Part shown: one piece after another, positions 11,670-24,232 of the stretch | Position numbering within the stretch: position 1 is the stretch's first letter | Layout of the letters: each line of letters opens with the position of its first letter | Assembly (NCBI GenBank): GCA_028583605.1 | Contig: CM053335.1 | Location: 17,963,347-18,027,346, forward strand | DNA length: 64,000 bases | Source: Dastarcus helophoroides | Taxonomy: Eukaryota; Arthropoda; Insecta; Coleoptera; Bothrideridae | Reading direction: 5' to 3' | The notes under the pieces: model-generated | Database searches by the model: none | Seen by the model: only the letters and a program-made list of their open reading frames with translations | Told to the model about the DNA's origin: nothing | Position numbers and translations under genes: made by a program

Positions 11670-12860
11670 TTGTTTCATTTTCGATGCCAATGCGTCTTCA
11701 AAGCGAATTTACGTTCGATCAATTTTTATACATTTGAAGAACAACGAAATTTTTAGCGCATAAATGATAAAGTTTATAAAAAAGTAGGCTGTTTCAAAAA
11801 GTCGCTCTTGCCTCTGAAGGGGTGAAAATGTGCATCAAAGTTACATGTAAGAATGAATCAGTATCCGGTTGCATGCTCGCAACATATACAATAATTGGTT
11901 GCATGCTCTCAACAAATAAATTTATTGGTGGCATGCTTTCAACAAATAAAATAATTGGTTGCATTTAAAGTTGCCCACAGACGTTAATATTGTATTTGTT
12001 TCATGTTCAATACCAAAGCGTCTTCAAAGTGAATTTACGTTCGATCAAGTTTTTTATACATTTAAAAAACAACGAAGTTTTTAGCACATAAATGATAAAG
12101 TTTACAAAAAAGTAGGTTTTTTCAAAAAGTCGCTCTTGCCTCCAAGGGGGTGAATATGTGCATCAAATTTACATGTAAGAATAAATAAGTATCCGGTTGC
12201 ATGCTTGCAACAAATAAAATAATTGGTTGCATGCTCTCAACAAATAAATTTATTGGTGGCATGCTCTCAACAAATAAAATAATTGGTTGCACTAAAAGTT
12301 GCCCACAGACGCTAATATTGTATTTGTTTCATGTTCAATACCAAAGCATTTTCAAAGTGAATTTACGTTCGATCAAGTTTTTATACATTTAAAAAACAAC
12401 GACATTTTTAGCGCCTAAAAGATAAAGTTCACAAAAAAGTAGGCTTTTTCAAAAAGTTGCTCATGCCTCTAAGGAGGTGAAAATGTGCATCAAATTTACA
12501 TATAAAAATGAATCAGTATCCGGTTGCAAAATATACAATAATTGGTTGCATGCTCTCAACAAATAAAATTATTGGTTGTATGCTCTCAACAAATAAAATA
12601 ATTGGTTACATTTTAAGTTGCCCATAGACGTTAATATTGAATTTGTTTCATTTTCGACACCAAAGCGTCTTTAAGCAAATTGACGTTCGATCAATTTTAA
12701 TTTATGAATAAAAAAAAAGAAGTTTTTAACACATAAATTACAAAATTTACAAAAAAGTAAACTTTTTCAAAAAGTCGCTTATGCCCCTAAGAGGGTGAAA
12801 ATATGTATCAAATTTGCATGTAATAATGAATAAATCTCCGGTTACATGCTTGCTACAAAC
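11670..12860. repeat. ~311-bp tandem repeat with 30-bp subrepeats
   Basis: Nearly four units. Each has AAAAAGTAGGCTTTTTCAAA, the dispersed GGTGAAAATGTGCATCAAA motif, then three or four copies of a 30-bp subunit (GGTTGCATGCTCTCAACAAA...), then GTTGCCCACAGACGTTAATA. The 63-residue ORF at 12201 reads the subrepeats and is not a gene. Confidence 0.85.
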
Positions 12861-12869
12861 GAAATAATT

Positions 12870-13620
12870 TTAATTTGAAGATCCAGAAAAACTAAACTCA
12901 AATTTCGAAACCATGAGGAAAAATTTAAATTATTGAGAAAAACTTGAAATTGAAAAATGTCTAAGTTTTCAAGCGTTTTCGGAATTTCGAAGACATAAAA
13001 AAATACCTCGTTAACTGAGTACTAAATTACATGTAACCAGGATCACCAACGGCATTTAATAAAACATTTTGGGATATTTTTAGCTCGTTGAAGGGACGAT
13101 ACAATTTCCCGATTATGTAACGTGTAGGCCCCACGCGGACAAAAGCTTTACGACACGGCTAAACTGATATGTGTTTCCAGGGCAGGCGGTCATGGTTTAT
13201 GGGCACATAAAGACAACTGACACCATCTAAGGCATATACGATATGATAAAGGAAACCTCAACCTCACTTGAACCAACCGACCGAGGTCGTTTCGTGTAAT
13301 TTCGTTTCTCATCATCCAAACGATCCGATAGGATCATCTCATCAAGTAGGCGTTGATTGCATTCTTGCGACTAATTAGTTTTGAGAGACTGGCTTTTATT
13401 CCTCCGATAACGAGACGTAAAATTGGAACGCTTAAGCTTCGGTTAATCGTCGGAGATCTGAAATTGTTTTTGGCTTCGTTTATTATTGGTTAATCCGGAG
13501 TGCATAAAGCGAAATTAAATAGACGCCACCCGACAGATAAACAACATTCTATGCTTCATCGGTCCTTTGTCGATCGTTTACTTTCATTTTTGATAACAAT
13601 CCATTTTTTCTGTTCTCGAA
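12870..13620. other. intergenic stretch, no supported gene
   Basis: Unique AT-rich sequence. A slightly GC-richer part (13100-13340) has no readable domain. Confidence 0.45.
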
Positions 13621-13929
13621 GTTGCGAGTTTAAGAATTTTCTCACTTTCACCTCTAAGAGGGTGAAAATGTATATCAAATTCGCAATTTTTGAGGCCAAA
13701 ATTGGGAAAAAAAAATAATTAACTGAAACTTGCAATTTTGTAGGAAAATGGGTATCAAATTTGCAAAGTCACAATTTGGTAAAAAGTATATAACTATAAC
13801 TCGCAATTTTGAGAGAAACAAAAATCAAAATGTTGACGAAAAATTCGAAAGTATTAAATGAGAATTCGAGCTAAATCTGCAATTTCATTACAGAACGTAA
13901 TACAACAACGAAAAACGTTCATTAAATAT

Positions 13930-14990
13930 TGGTGGAAGATTTTGCATTAAATGAATCACAATAGGGGAGCCCGTATATTTATATGCGAGACGTGCTTCCA
14001 GATGTTTTCACCTCTGGAAGCCTCTGGTAGAGTCGAAACGCCTAAACATCTGCACGTGAGTCAAATTTGCAATTTTAAGTTTAAAGCCAAAATTGGGATA
14101 AAAGCAAATAACTATAAGTCGCAATTTTGAGAGAAACAAAAATTAAAATGTTGACGAAAAATTCGAAAGTATTAAAAGAGAATTCGAGCCTAAATCTGCA
14201 ATTTCATTACAGAACGTAATACAACAGCGAAAAACGTTCATTAAATATTGATGGAAGATTTTGCATTAAATGAATCACAATGGGGGAGCGCGTATATTTA
14301 TATGCGACACGTGCTTCCAGATGTTTTCACCTCTGGAAGCCTCTGGTAGAGTCGAAACGCCTAAACATCTGCACGTGAGTCAAATTTGCAATTTTAAGTT
14401 TAAAGCCAAAATTGGGATAAAAGCAAATAACTATAAGTCGCAATTTTGAGAGAAACAAAAATTAAAATGTTGACGAAAAATTCGAAAGTATTGAAAGAGA
14501 ATTCGAACTAAATCTGCAATTTCATTATAGAACGTAATACAACAACGAAAAACGTTCATTAAATATTGATGGAAGATTCTGCATAAAATGAATCACAATG
14601 GGGGAGCGCGTATATTTATATGCGACACATGCTTCCAGATGTTTTCACCTCTGGAAGCCTCTGGTAGAGTCGAAACTCCTAAACATCTGCACGTCAGTTA
14701 AATTTGCAATTTTAAGTTTGAAGCCAAAATTGGGATAAAGGTAAATAACTATAAGTCGCAATTTTGAGAGAAACAAAAATCGAAATGTTGACGAAAGACT
14801 TGAAAGTATTCAAAAGGAATTCGTATTGTAACGGCGGAAAACGTTAATTAAATATTGAAGGAAGATTCTGCATTAAATGAAGTCACAATGGGGGAGCGCG
14901 TATATTTATATGCGACAGATGCTTCGAGATGTTTGCATCTCGGGAAGGCTTTGGTAGAGCTAGACTCTTAAGCACCTGCCTATGAGTCAT
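13930..14990. repeat. ~290-318-bp tandem repeat, four units
   Basis: GGGGAGC followed by GTATATTTATATGCGA recurs at about 13974, 14283, 14601 and 14891. Each unit has a 9-bp-stem hairpin (GCTTCCAGA ... TCTGGAAGC). The flanking CAATTTTGAGAGAAACAAAAAT segment is also repeated from about 13740. A related reverse-strand copy lies at 23280-23395. Confidence 0.85.
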
Positions 14991-15064
14991 CGCGACAACA
15001 ACACTCGGAAATAAGGCATATACTTCGCGATTTCTATCACATCAATTCATTATAAGGGAACGTC

Positions 15065-15122
15065 ATACATTAAGTATCAACGACTTGGGCGATAACCAAC
15101 TCGTTGATACTTAATATATGAT
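15065..15122. repeat. inverted repeat hairpin
   Basis: CATTAAGTATCAACGA near 15070 pairs with TCGTTGATACTTAATA near 15101 around an ~18-bp loop. Possibly a small fold-back remnant. Confidence 0.6.
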
Positions 15123-15129
15123 GCGATGA

Positions 15130-15815
15130 GTGAAGTTACTTGAACAGCTGAAGACTACAGTCGATGATTTTTGAAGTTTTGGTTTTATTAATTTAATCTT
15201 CAAAGTAAATGTTTTATTTCGTTTCATTAGTTTTGCAACAAAATGTTGCTATTGACTTTTTTCGCTTTGAAATGGCGATTGACCTAAATAATATCCATCA
15301 ATCGTAATAGAAACTTGCGGCACACGTTAATCAGTAATCGGACTTATTTTGAGGTAATAAATATCCCAGTAACAAAGTATCTGTCGCTTATATAAAACTT
15401 AGTTGACCAAACTTGGAAACAAGTTCGTTTAAGCCTCTTATGGAGTTTCTTTTCCCATCAATTAAACAACTAATGGTCTAATTAAACGAGTATTTAGAGT
15501 AACGAACGCCACGGGGATTATTATTAACTCAATACATTGCTAATTACTGTCTTTTCAGTGCCTAAAGTTATTTAATTAACCAGAAGATGAAACAAGAAAT
15601 TTAACGAAGCCCACTAAGCTGGCAGCATTTGGAAGTTTAAATAAAGTTACGGCGCACTTGTAAGTAACCAACGTTAATAAATTTGCAATACTCAAACGAA
15701 AAAGTATTATTAGATGTTACCGATTTGATAATAACATATTGTTACGTATTACTATTCCGCCTAATTAAACAGTAGATTTTTCTATACTTTTATTGAACAA
15801 GGATTCTAATGCACA
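15130..15815. other. intergenic stretch, no supported gene
   Basis: AT-rich unique sequence rich in TTAATTA-type words. Nothing recognisable. Confidence 0.45.
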
Positions 15816-15819
15816 TACC

Positions 15820-15937
15820 AATCCTTGTTTAAGAAGGGAGTTCATCGCCATCTATCCTTGTTTCCGCATCCTACTCGCAGTGCTTTGAAGGCATCATGGG
15901 GTTACCCTTTGCGAGTGGATTAAACTTAAAAAAAACC
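15820..15937 (+). mobile_element. 3' end of a non-LTR retrotransposon (copy a)
   Basis: The last ~115 bp of the LINE found more fully at 46250-47370: CCTTGTTTAAGAAG through CTTTGCGAGTGGATTAAACT and an A-tail. 5'-truncated, as is usual for target-primed reverse transcription. Confidence 0.7.
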
Positions 15938-16080
15938 AAGCGAACTATTTATTTCGACCTGCCGTCGCCGTCTACCGTCCACCGATCGCTCCTTAAGAGA
16001 TAGTTCCTTAAATTTTTAACTGGAGGCTAATGAAATATTCTCATTGCTGGATACACTCATGTGGCCCTCTACCTCATCCA
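15936..16080 (-). repeat. fragment related to the miniature LTR element interior
   Basis: Contains CGTCGCCGTCTACCGTCCAC-CGATCG, closely matching the interior of the complete element at 56084-56120. A near-duplicate follows at 16233-16375; both end in GTGGCCCTCT. Confidence 0.5.
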
Positions 16081-16232
16081 ATTGGTTTTTTGTTTTTGAT
16101 TACGGAAGATTTTAGTTTAATGGAAATGTCAACAATTTAACAATTTGTGGACTTAATTTAAAATGTTACGAAATAAAGTCAATATTTTTAAAAAAAGTTT
16201 GAATTCTTGCCCAAACGATTCCTTCCAATTCA

Positions 16233-16375
16233 AAAAAACCAAGCGAACTACTTATTTCGACCTGCCGTCGCCGTCTACCGTCCACGGATCGCTCCTTAGG
16301 AGATAGTTCCTTAAATTTTTGACTGGGGGTTGATGAAATATTCTCATTGTAGGATTCACCCATGTGGCCCTCTTC
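16233..16375 (-). repeat. second copy of the 15936 fragment
   Basis: Direct repeat of 15936-16080 about 300 bp downstream with scattered substitutions. The minus strand is open across it (16166-16363) and reads through RSVDGRRRRQVE, which also reads in the first copy, so a coding ancestor is possible but not recognised. Confidence 0.5.
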
Positions 16376-16379
16376 TTAT

Positions 16380-17565
16380 CATATTTATTTATAACTATTA
16401 AACTCTATTGACGATAAATACAACAATAGATATTAAAAATTCCACGATGTAAAAGTAAAATAGTTATCATTTTCTAGTTTTAGCTTTCACTTCTGTCGGC
16501 AGTCGGACGGCTGCCTAATTTTGATTTTTCTTTCCACCTGATCTCCTTGCTTAACGCATCTTTTTTCTGGTTTTTTCTTTTTACTTCAGCGCTAAAAATA
16601 TTTGACTTTTCAACGAAATTAACCAGTGGGAGTCTAAATTTAGATTGGGTCGATAATTTTTTGGGTAAATGTGCCGTTTCGTGAGCGATATTAGGGTGAA
16701 CTAGACGCAACTTCTACACATAATGTTAGCTGGCAACGTTTCAAGACGACATTCTAAAGCTGAAACATTACTTGGGACGCATACATCAGCTCGGAACTTA
16801 TCCAGCAATAACGTCGTGATTTACTGCGCCTCACTTAATCATTGTAATGACCATCAGCCTGTTTATTTCCATTTCAACTGTTCATTAAACGTCTCGGTGG
16901 CGAATGGCGACGACGTCTCTTAGGAGGACCTAAGAGACGTCGTCGGGAAAGATCCCGAAAATTGAACATCGCCGCCGCCGCCGCGTCGATTGAAATGTAA
17001 AGTGTGGGGGGCAAATTAAACGGGATTATTGATACGTGATTCTTATTGTTGTTGATGCCATGAAATGAAGGCTATAATTCCGGGAAATGGCTCTTTTTCA
17101 CATCAACACCACTTAACTCGGCTTCTATAACCGAGATATTACCGGATTTATTACTTGTTAAGTACTCCCAGTTTTATTGCTTGTACGCTAATAGATTTGA
17201 TTGCAGTTTTAACAGGTATAATGTTTTGTTTTCAAGAGGATGAATTAGTGAAAGCACAAAGCGAATTAAATGGAGCGACGACTGACAAATGCTAGTTTAT
17301 GTCTTTTGAAGAGATGCAGGAGAACTAATCAGTTATGTTCTCTCGTGTCAAAATAGAGAAATTCGATCCACAAGAGCAACAGCTTGGACTTTCACTGGAT
17401 CTGCCATTTAATATTCAATTCAGAATCCTTCAGTTCAACGAGATCATCCCTTTGACATATCTAGGATTCATGCAGGGGTACCCCAGGGGTTCGTTCTGTC
17501 TCCTACTTCCTTCTTCTTACATATAGATGACTCTTAGTTTCAATTACACATCTAATATGGAATTG
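16380..17565. other. intergenic stretch, two unassigned short ORFs
   Basis: Unique sequence. A minus-strand ORF at 16480-16710 (76 codons, lysine-rich) and a plus ORF at 16723-16923 show no motif I recognise. GACGACGTCTCTTAGG and its complement CCTAAGAGACGTCGTC form a perfect 16-bp inverted repeat around 16909-16943. Confidence 0.4.
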
Positions 17566-17569
17566 ATGA

Positions 17570-19170
17570 TAGTAGTCCAGCTGATAATAGTAATCCAGCT
17601 GTTATAATAGTCCAGCTGTTATAGTAATCCAGGTGTCAATAGTAGTCCAGCTGTTAATAGTAGTGCAGCTTATAATAGTAGTCCAGCTGTTATAATAATA
17701 AGTCCAATTGTTATAGTAGTCCAGCTGCTGATAGTAGTCCAGCTTATAATAGTAGTCCAGCTGCTGATAGTAGTCCAGCTTATAATAATAGTCCAGCTTA
17801 TAATAGTAGTCCAGCTGTGATAATAGTCCAGCTGCTGATAGTAGTCCAGATTATAATAGTAGTCCAGCTGTGATAATAGTCCAGCTGTTATAGTAGTCCA
17901 GCTGTTAATAGTAGTCCAGCTGTTATAGTAATCCAGGTGTCAACAGTAGTCCAGCTGTTAATAGTAGTGCAGCTTATAATAGTAGTCCAGCTATTATAAT
18001 AATAAGTCCAATTGTTATAGTAGTCCAGCTGCTGATAGTAGTCCAGCTTATAATAATAGTCCAGCTTATAATAGTAGTCCAGCTGTGATAATAGTCCAGC
18101 TGCTGATAGTAGTCCAGATTATAATAGTAGTCCAGCTGTGATAATAGTCCAGCTGTTATAATAGTCCAGCTGTTAATAGTAGTCCAGCTGTTATAGTAAT
18201 CCAAGTGTCAATAGTAGTCCAGCTGTTAATAGTAGTGCAGCTTATAATAGTAGTCCAGCTGTTATAATAATAAGTCCAATTGTTATAGTAGTCCAGCTGC
18301 TGATAGTAGTCCAGATTACAATAGTAGTCCAGCTGTGATAATAGTCCAGCTGCTGATAGTAATCCAGCTTATAATAGTAGTTCAGCTGTGATAATAGTCC
18401 AGCTGCTGATAGTAGTCCAGTTTATAATAGTAGTCCAGCTGTGATAATAGTCCAGCTGTTATAGTAGTCCAGCTGTTAATAGTAGTGCAGCTTATAATAG
18501 TAGTCCAGCTGTTATAATAATAAGTCCAATTGTTATAATAGCCCAGCTGATAATAGTAGTCCAGCTGCTGATAGTAGTCCAGCTTATAATAGTAGTCCAG
18601 CTGTGATAATAGTCCAGCTGTGATAATAGTCCAGCTGTTATAGTAGTCCAGCTGTTAATAGTAGTCCAGCTGTTAATAGTAGTCCAGCTGTTAATAGTAG
18701 TCCAGCTGTTATAGTAATCCAGGCGTCAATAGTAGTCCAGCTGTTAATAGTAGTGCAGCTTATAATAGTAGTCCAGCTGTTATAATAATAAGTCCAATTG
18801 TTATAGTAGTCCAGCTTACAATAGTAGTCCAGCTGTGATAATAGTCCAGCTGCTGATAGTAATCCAGCTTATAATAGTAGTCCAGCTGTGATCATAGTCC
18901 AGCTGCTGATAGTAGTTCAGTTTATAATAGTAGTCCAGCTGTGATAATAGTCCAGCTGTTATAGTAGTCCAGCTGTTAATATTAGTGCAGCTTATAATAG
19001 TAGTCCAGCTGCTATAATAATAAGTCCAATTGTTATAGTAGCCCAGCTGATAATAGTAGTCCAGCTGCTGATAGTAGTCCAGCTTATAATAGTAGTCCAG
19101 CTGTGATAATAGTCCAGCTGTTATAGTAGTCCAGCTGTTAATAGTAGTCCAGCTGTTAATAGTAGTCCAG
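17570..19170. repeat. CAGCTG-rich ~18-bp minisatellite
   Basis: About 1.6 kb of variants of ATAGTAGTCCAGCTGTTA. Most units contain the palindromic E-box CAGCTG, several dozen in all. A larger pattern recurs, marked by TAATAATAAGTCCAATTGTT at about 17694, 17997, 18265, 18515, 18786 and 19015. The minus-strand ORF at 17974-18204 is a product of the repeat. Confidence 0.95.
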
Positions 19171-20090
19171 TTGACAACGTCACCGTTTTCTCCAACAGAT
19201 TAGTTTCAATCCCCGCTTCAGGTTAACTAAGGCAACAGTAGATCGTGATTCATTGGTCATTCTGGATTAGTGATTGAGAAATCTGGCCCAAAACCTCAGG
19301 CTGTTGCTTCTTCTAAGAAAATGTGAAGTGATAAGGTAACTAACATTCTCATGGACGATAAAATATCTCAGTCTATTGATCTTAGGATTAAATACAAGAA
19401 CCAACTTGGAATGACCAAGTGTGTGCCATTACTAAACTCCTCTCTCAAAAGGTTCACTATTTCGAGCAAAAAAATACTTCGCATCCCATCGATATTTCGC
19501 ATCCCATCAATACTTCGCATCTCATCAATACTTAGCATATCATCAATACTTCGCATCCCATCAATACTTCGCATCCCATCAACAATTCGCTTCCCAACAT
19601 TTTCTTTAAAGTTCGAATTATGCCAAAGCTGGAAAAGTGTTCTTATGTATGGAGTTCAACTCGAAAATGTTCGTTGGCTCTTTTAGATTTCATTTAAAGG
19701 AGAGAAAATCATCTAACTGGATATAAAACATTGACTGGGTTTCTCCAGACAATGGAACGCAGAAGAATGATTCCTTTCCTACTTTCGTGGAAGAAGTTTA
19801 CAGGAATTGGTAGCTTTGATCCCCCATCAGTGGTGGCCCATCAGTGATTGTCCATCAGTGATGGCTCATCAGTGGTGGCATGAAATTTCTGGACAATCCA
19901 GCTTGGCAAAGTGGGTATATCTCCTATGGAAATTCTTTTTATTTATATAGACTTAGATTATGATCTGTTTCACTTTAGAGACTCGTTGAAGGTGACATCA
20001 GTTATTCTGACGATTCTGTTGATGACAGATTTCTGTACAAATATCTGGTTGTTTTAAACTATCCCATTAGTTCCATAATTCAGAAGCAGT
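19170..20090. other. spacer between two minisatellites, with a short 18-bp repeat
   Basis: Mostly unique. About six copies of an 18-bp unit (CCATCAATACTTCGCATC) lie at 19480-19585, inside a plus ORF (19351-19686) of unknown identity. Small CATCAGTGATGG repeats occur at 19828-19875. No family assignable. Confidence 0.5.
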
Positions 20091-21880
20091 TGAAACGTGT
20101 GATGTGAAATTAAAGGAACGACGTGAGAGTGAGAGACTCGTTGAAGGTGACATCAGTCTATCCGACGGTTCTGTTGATGTTAGAGATTCGTTGAAGGTGA
20201 CATCAGTCCATCTGATGGTTCTATTGATGATAGAGATTCGTTGAAGACAACATCAGTCCATCTGACGTTTCTATTGATGTTAGAGATTCGTTGAAGGTGA
20301 CATTAGTCCTTTTGACGTTTCTGTTGATGACAAATTTCTGTACAAATATTTGGTTGTTTTAAACTCTCCCATTAGTTCCATAATTCGGAATCACTTGAAA
20401 CGTGTGATGTGAAATTAAAGGAACGACGTGCGAGTTAGAGACTCGTTGAAGGTGACTTCAGTCTATCCGACGGTTCTATTGATGTTACAGATTCGTTGAA
20501 GGTGACATCAGTCCATCTGACGATTCTATTGATGTTAGAGATTCGTTGAAGGTGACATCAGTCCATCTGATAGTTGTATTAATGTACAAGTACTACTATG
20601 TACTAGTTTCATAATTCAGAAACAGTTGGAACGTGTGATGTGAAATTAAAGGAACGACGTGAGAGTTAGAGATTCGTTGAAGGTGACATCAGTCCATCTG
20701 ACGATTCTATTGATGTTAGAGATTCGTTGAAGGTGACATCAGTCCATCTGCTGGTTGTATTGATGTACAAATATCTATATAACTCCCATACTAGTTTCAT
20801 ATTTGAGAAACAGATGGAACGTGTGATGTAAAACTAAAGGAACGACGTGAGAGTTAGAGATTCGTTGAAGGTGACATCAGTCCATCTTACGATTATATTG
20901 ATGTTAGAGATTCGTTGAAGGTGACATCAGTCCATCTGACGGTTCTATTGATGTTAGAGATTCGTTGAAGGTGACATCAGTCCATCTGACGGTTCTATTG
21001 ATGTTAGAGATTCGTTGAAGGTGACATCAGTCCATCTGACGGTTCTATTGATGTTAGAGATTCGTTGAAGGTGACATCAGTCCATCTGACGGTTCTATTG
21101 ATGTTAGAGATTCGTTGAAGGTGACATCAGTCCATCTGACGGTTCTATTGATGACCGTACAAATATCTACATAACTCCCACACCAGTTTCATAATTCAGA
21201 AACAGTTGGAACGTGTGATGTGAAATTAAAGAAACGACGTGAGAGTTAGAGATTCGTTGAAGGTAACATCAGTCCATCTGACGGTTCTATTGATGTTAGA
21301 GATTCGTTGAAGGTGACATCAGTCCATCTGACGGTTCTATTGATGTTAGAGATTCGTTGAAGGTGACATCAGTCCATCTGACGGTTCTATTGATGTTAGA
21401 GATTCGTTGAAGGTGACATCAGTCCATCTGACGGTTCTAGTGATGACTGCACAAATATTTATATAACTTCCACGCTCGTTTCATAATTTAGAAACAGTTG
21501 GAACGTGTGATGTGAAATTAAAGGAACGACGTGAGAGTTAGAGATTCGTTGAAGGTGACATCAGTCCATCTGAAGATTCTATTGATGTTAGAGATTCGTT
21601 GAAGGTGACATCAGTCCATCTGACGCTTCTATTGATGTTAGAGATTCGTTGAAGGTGACATCAGTCCATCTGACGGTTCTATTGATGTTAGAGATTCGTT
21701 GAAGGTGACATCAGTCCATCTGAAGATTCTATTGATGTTAGAGATTCGTTGAAGGTGACATCAGTCCATCTGACGCTTCTATTGATGTTAGAGATTCGTT
21801 GAAGGTGACATCAGTCCATCTGACGGTTCTATTGATGATCGTACAAATATCTACATAACTCCCACACCAGTTTCATAATT
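20090..21880. repeat. 50-bp minisatellite with higher-order spacers
   Basis: The core unit GTTAGAGATTCGTTGAAGGT + GACATCAGTCCATCTGACGG + TTCTATTGAT repeats in blocks of one to six. A ~120-bp spacer (GTACAAATATCTACATAACT ... GGAACGTGTGATGTGAAATT) interrupts at about 20335, 20590, 20770, 21150, 21450 and 21838. Blocks of spacer plus variable core numbers point to repeated unequal exchange. Confidence 0.95.
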
Positions 21881-21894
21881 CAGAAACAGTTGGA

Positions 21895-22640
21895 ACGTGT
21901 GATGTGAAATTAAAGGAACGACGTAAGAGTAACAAGCTCAAAAGGCGTTTTGTTTCCAAAAGAGAGTGTGTCTCTGGTGATCGCGTGTTTGAATGGAGTG
22001 GCGGCGTATGTGGAAACGGAATATATTTTAACTGGGGAACAATTAGGGTGAGAGTGGCGGCGTCGAGGGCTAGCGGGGACCCATCATCGGGCCTTGATTG
22101 CGTTCTGTTGTCTTGAGCAAATTGATTACAACTCAAATTAAAGTTTTTGCCGGGTGCGATTAAGCATGCATGAGTGGACCACCGCTAGGTGCGCTCCAGC
22201 AATAGCGTTTTAATTAGAAACCTCTGCACAATAGAGGCGATCACACGACCGTCGACGAAAGTAATTATTTTTTAATATCCTAATTAAGCGAGTTTGCGCA
22301 TAAATCAATGTATGTAATAATGAACGGGATACGGCAATAGCGCTATAGCGCTCCGTTCCGTTCGATGATATATTCCCGTTCGTTATAATCACATATTGGC
22401 AATTAGTTAGGGGACTAAATTGACCGCCATCATTATCTTTGGATGATTTATTCTGAGTGATTCGACACGAGTTAAATTAGAACCTGACTTGATTGCTCGC
22501 GGTCGCCCTCCCCCCCACCCCCCAAACTCATGCCGATAGTCTTGAATTTAACACGGTAACTTTTCGTCTATATTCTATCAGCTAACTATCTAGCTAGAAT
22601 TTGTCAATCTCGATTTCAATAAATCCAGATTGACGAAGTC
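21895..22640. other. intergenic stretch following minisatellite
   Basis: A 70-codon plus ORF (21904-22116) and an overlapping minus ORF (21873-22136) sit in a GC-richer patch. Neither has a recognisable domain. A CCCTCCCCCCCACCCCCC run lies near 22507. Confidence 0.4.
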
Positions 22641-23106
22641 GCGCTTATCGGTTCGAATTGATTAACACGTGAATTGAATAATACCCACTTTATTTTCAAA
22701 CTCAACTCGGATCACTACAACTGAATAAATAACTCACTTATTATTGACTTCTACTAACTCACTTATTATTGACTTCTACTAACTCACTAACTACACCGAC
22801 TCTAACTAACTTGAGGGAAAGGCGTCCGCTTTATATAGTTTTCGCTTCCGGGTTCTAGAAGTTTTGGGCAGATAAGACTAATTACACTGACTGACTCTAA
22901 CTAACTGACTGGAGGGAAAGGCGACCGCCTTATATAGTTTTGGCTCCCAGGTTCTAGAAAAATCCCGCAGATAAGGCTTATCGTTTGCCGGAAATTTCTG
23001 GAACGCTTATCTGCCGTTTGCTTCGTTATTGCGGTCGCTTTCCCCTATCAGATCTTTCTAGAAACTTTTCTTACGTACTAAATTCTACAATTTACATTTC
23101 GTTACA
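22641..23106 (-). mobile_element. LTR-family copy, two promoter modules, truncated at its 3' end
   Basis: Reads on the minus strand from TGTAACGAAATG (23106) to ...CGATAAGCGC (22641), having lost the last bases of the LTR. Two TATA modules are present (about 22830 and 22935); the upstream-most keeps the full heat-shock/GATA region. Confidence 0.75.
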
Positions 23107-23279
23107 ATATATTGGAAATGGGGTGTGTATGAACTATTTAGTTCAATAAAACACCACACTTTAATTATCGAGACTTTATTTATTCAAGAGGTCTCGGAAG
23201 CTGTGTGTTGTCGCGACGAAATTATATTTTCAACTTCACAGTTGAAAAGAAATTACAATAAAATGTACCAGACGGTTGT

Positions 23280-23395
23280 GTGTTGGGAAGCGACCCCAGA
23301 CTCCAGTCGTTTCGATGGTTGGAATTTCCCCAATTGGCGCTCGGTACAAATATACGCGCTCCCCTAATGTGATTCATTTAGTAAAAGCATTGATG
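23280..23395 (-). repeat. dispersed relative of the 13.9-15 kb tandem unit
   Basis: On the minus strand it reads AAATGAATCACATTAGGGGA followed by GCGCGTATATTTGTACCG, matching the repeated unit at 13974. An 80-codon plus ORF at 23125-23367 overlaps it and has no support of its own. Confidence 0.5.
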
Positions 23396-23603
23396 TTATT
23401 TAATTTATTTTCTTCGTTAAATAAAGTGATTAAAATCTAGTGCGTTTATAATCGAATCTGAACATGTACCAATTCAGAGATATTGAGAAATTTCGAAGTT
23501 TTTCGAATTGAATTTCCGATTTTGAAACTTTAACTGTAAACAAATTTCGACATTAAAATTAGAAAAAAAAAATCGAAATTTGAACTTAGAAAATACGTAG
23601 CTT

Positions 23604-23863
23604 AAGTAGCTTAAAAAATTGAAACACATAACTTGTCCCCTGAAACCAAGAAAAATTAAGAAACACAACAAAGGTTGCTCTAACGCGTTTCGACAGCCAA
23701 GCTGAGAGTTTCTCTCTGAAGATGACAGCTTGGCTGTCGAAACGTGTTAGAGCAACCTTTGTTGTGTTTTTTAATTTTTCTTGGTTTCAGGGGACAAGTT
23801 CTGTGTTTCAATTTTTGAAGATAACCAAGGACCAGTCCGTTCCATCAAACATAAGTAGCTTAA
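23604..23863. mobile_element. palindromic Penelope-like element with 11-bp target duplication
   Basis: Two inverted arms (ACTTGTCCCCTGAAACCAAG ... CTTGGTTTCAGGGGACAAGT) meet near 23705. The tail GGACCAGTCCGTTCCATCAA ends the element. AAGTAGCTTAA flanks it at 23604-23614 and 23853-23863. Each arm holds the hammerhead-like block described for 43985. Confidence 0.7.
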
Positions 23864-24232
23864 GTAGCTTAAGTAGAAAAATTTGACTCAAACGTAAAAA
23901 GTCTACCGCTAAGGAGTTAATTTTTAGGTAACCTGCTCTGCGCATACTTTTCACCTCGTGTGTTTTGAATCTTTTTCTTCTTTCTATTTTGATACATCAA
24001 TTGAACCTGTCAAATTTTGATTAAAACGACATCATGTATTATCAACGTTGTTTGTTTTGCAGCAGAATAAAGACTCGGTTTTCCTGTTGTACCGCCACAT
24101 GGCCACACAGATGAGAAATGCGATAAGCAAAGTAAATACTGCCGCGCCGCGGCGAGAATATATCATAGAAAGTGATGAGTTAACGCGCTATATACTTTCA
24201 TTATATGGTTAACGCATACAGTCAGTGGTGTG

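Noticed and set aside
13500..13718. 72-codon plus ORF starting MHKAKLNRRHPTDKQHSM (from a GTG or alternative start)
   Set aside because: It ends in the dispersed repeat motif and lacks an ATG with any supporting context.
14000..14040. Hammerhead-like GTCGAAACGCC in the 13.9-15 kb tandem unit
   Set aside because: GAAAC is present but there is no CTGANGA core at a usable distance, and the nearby hairpin is a separate structure.
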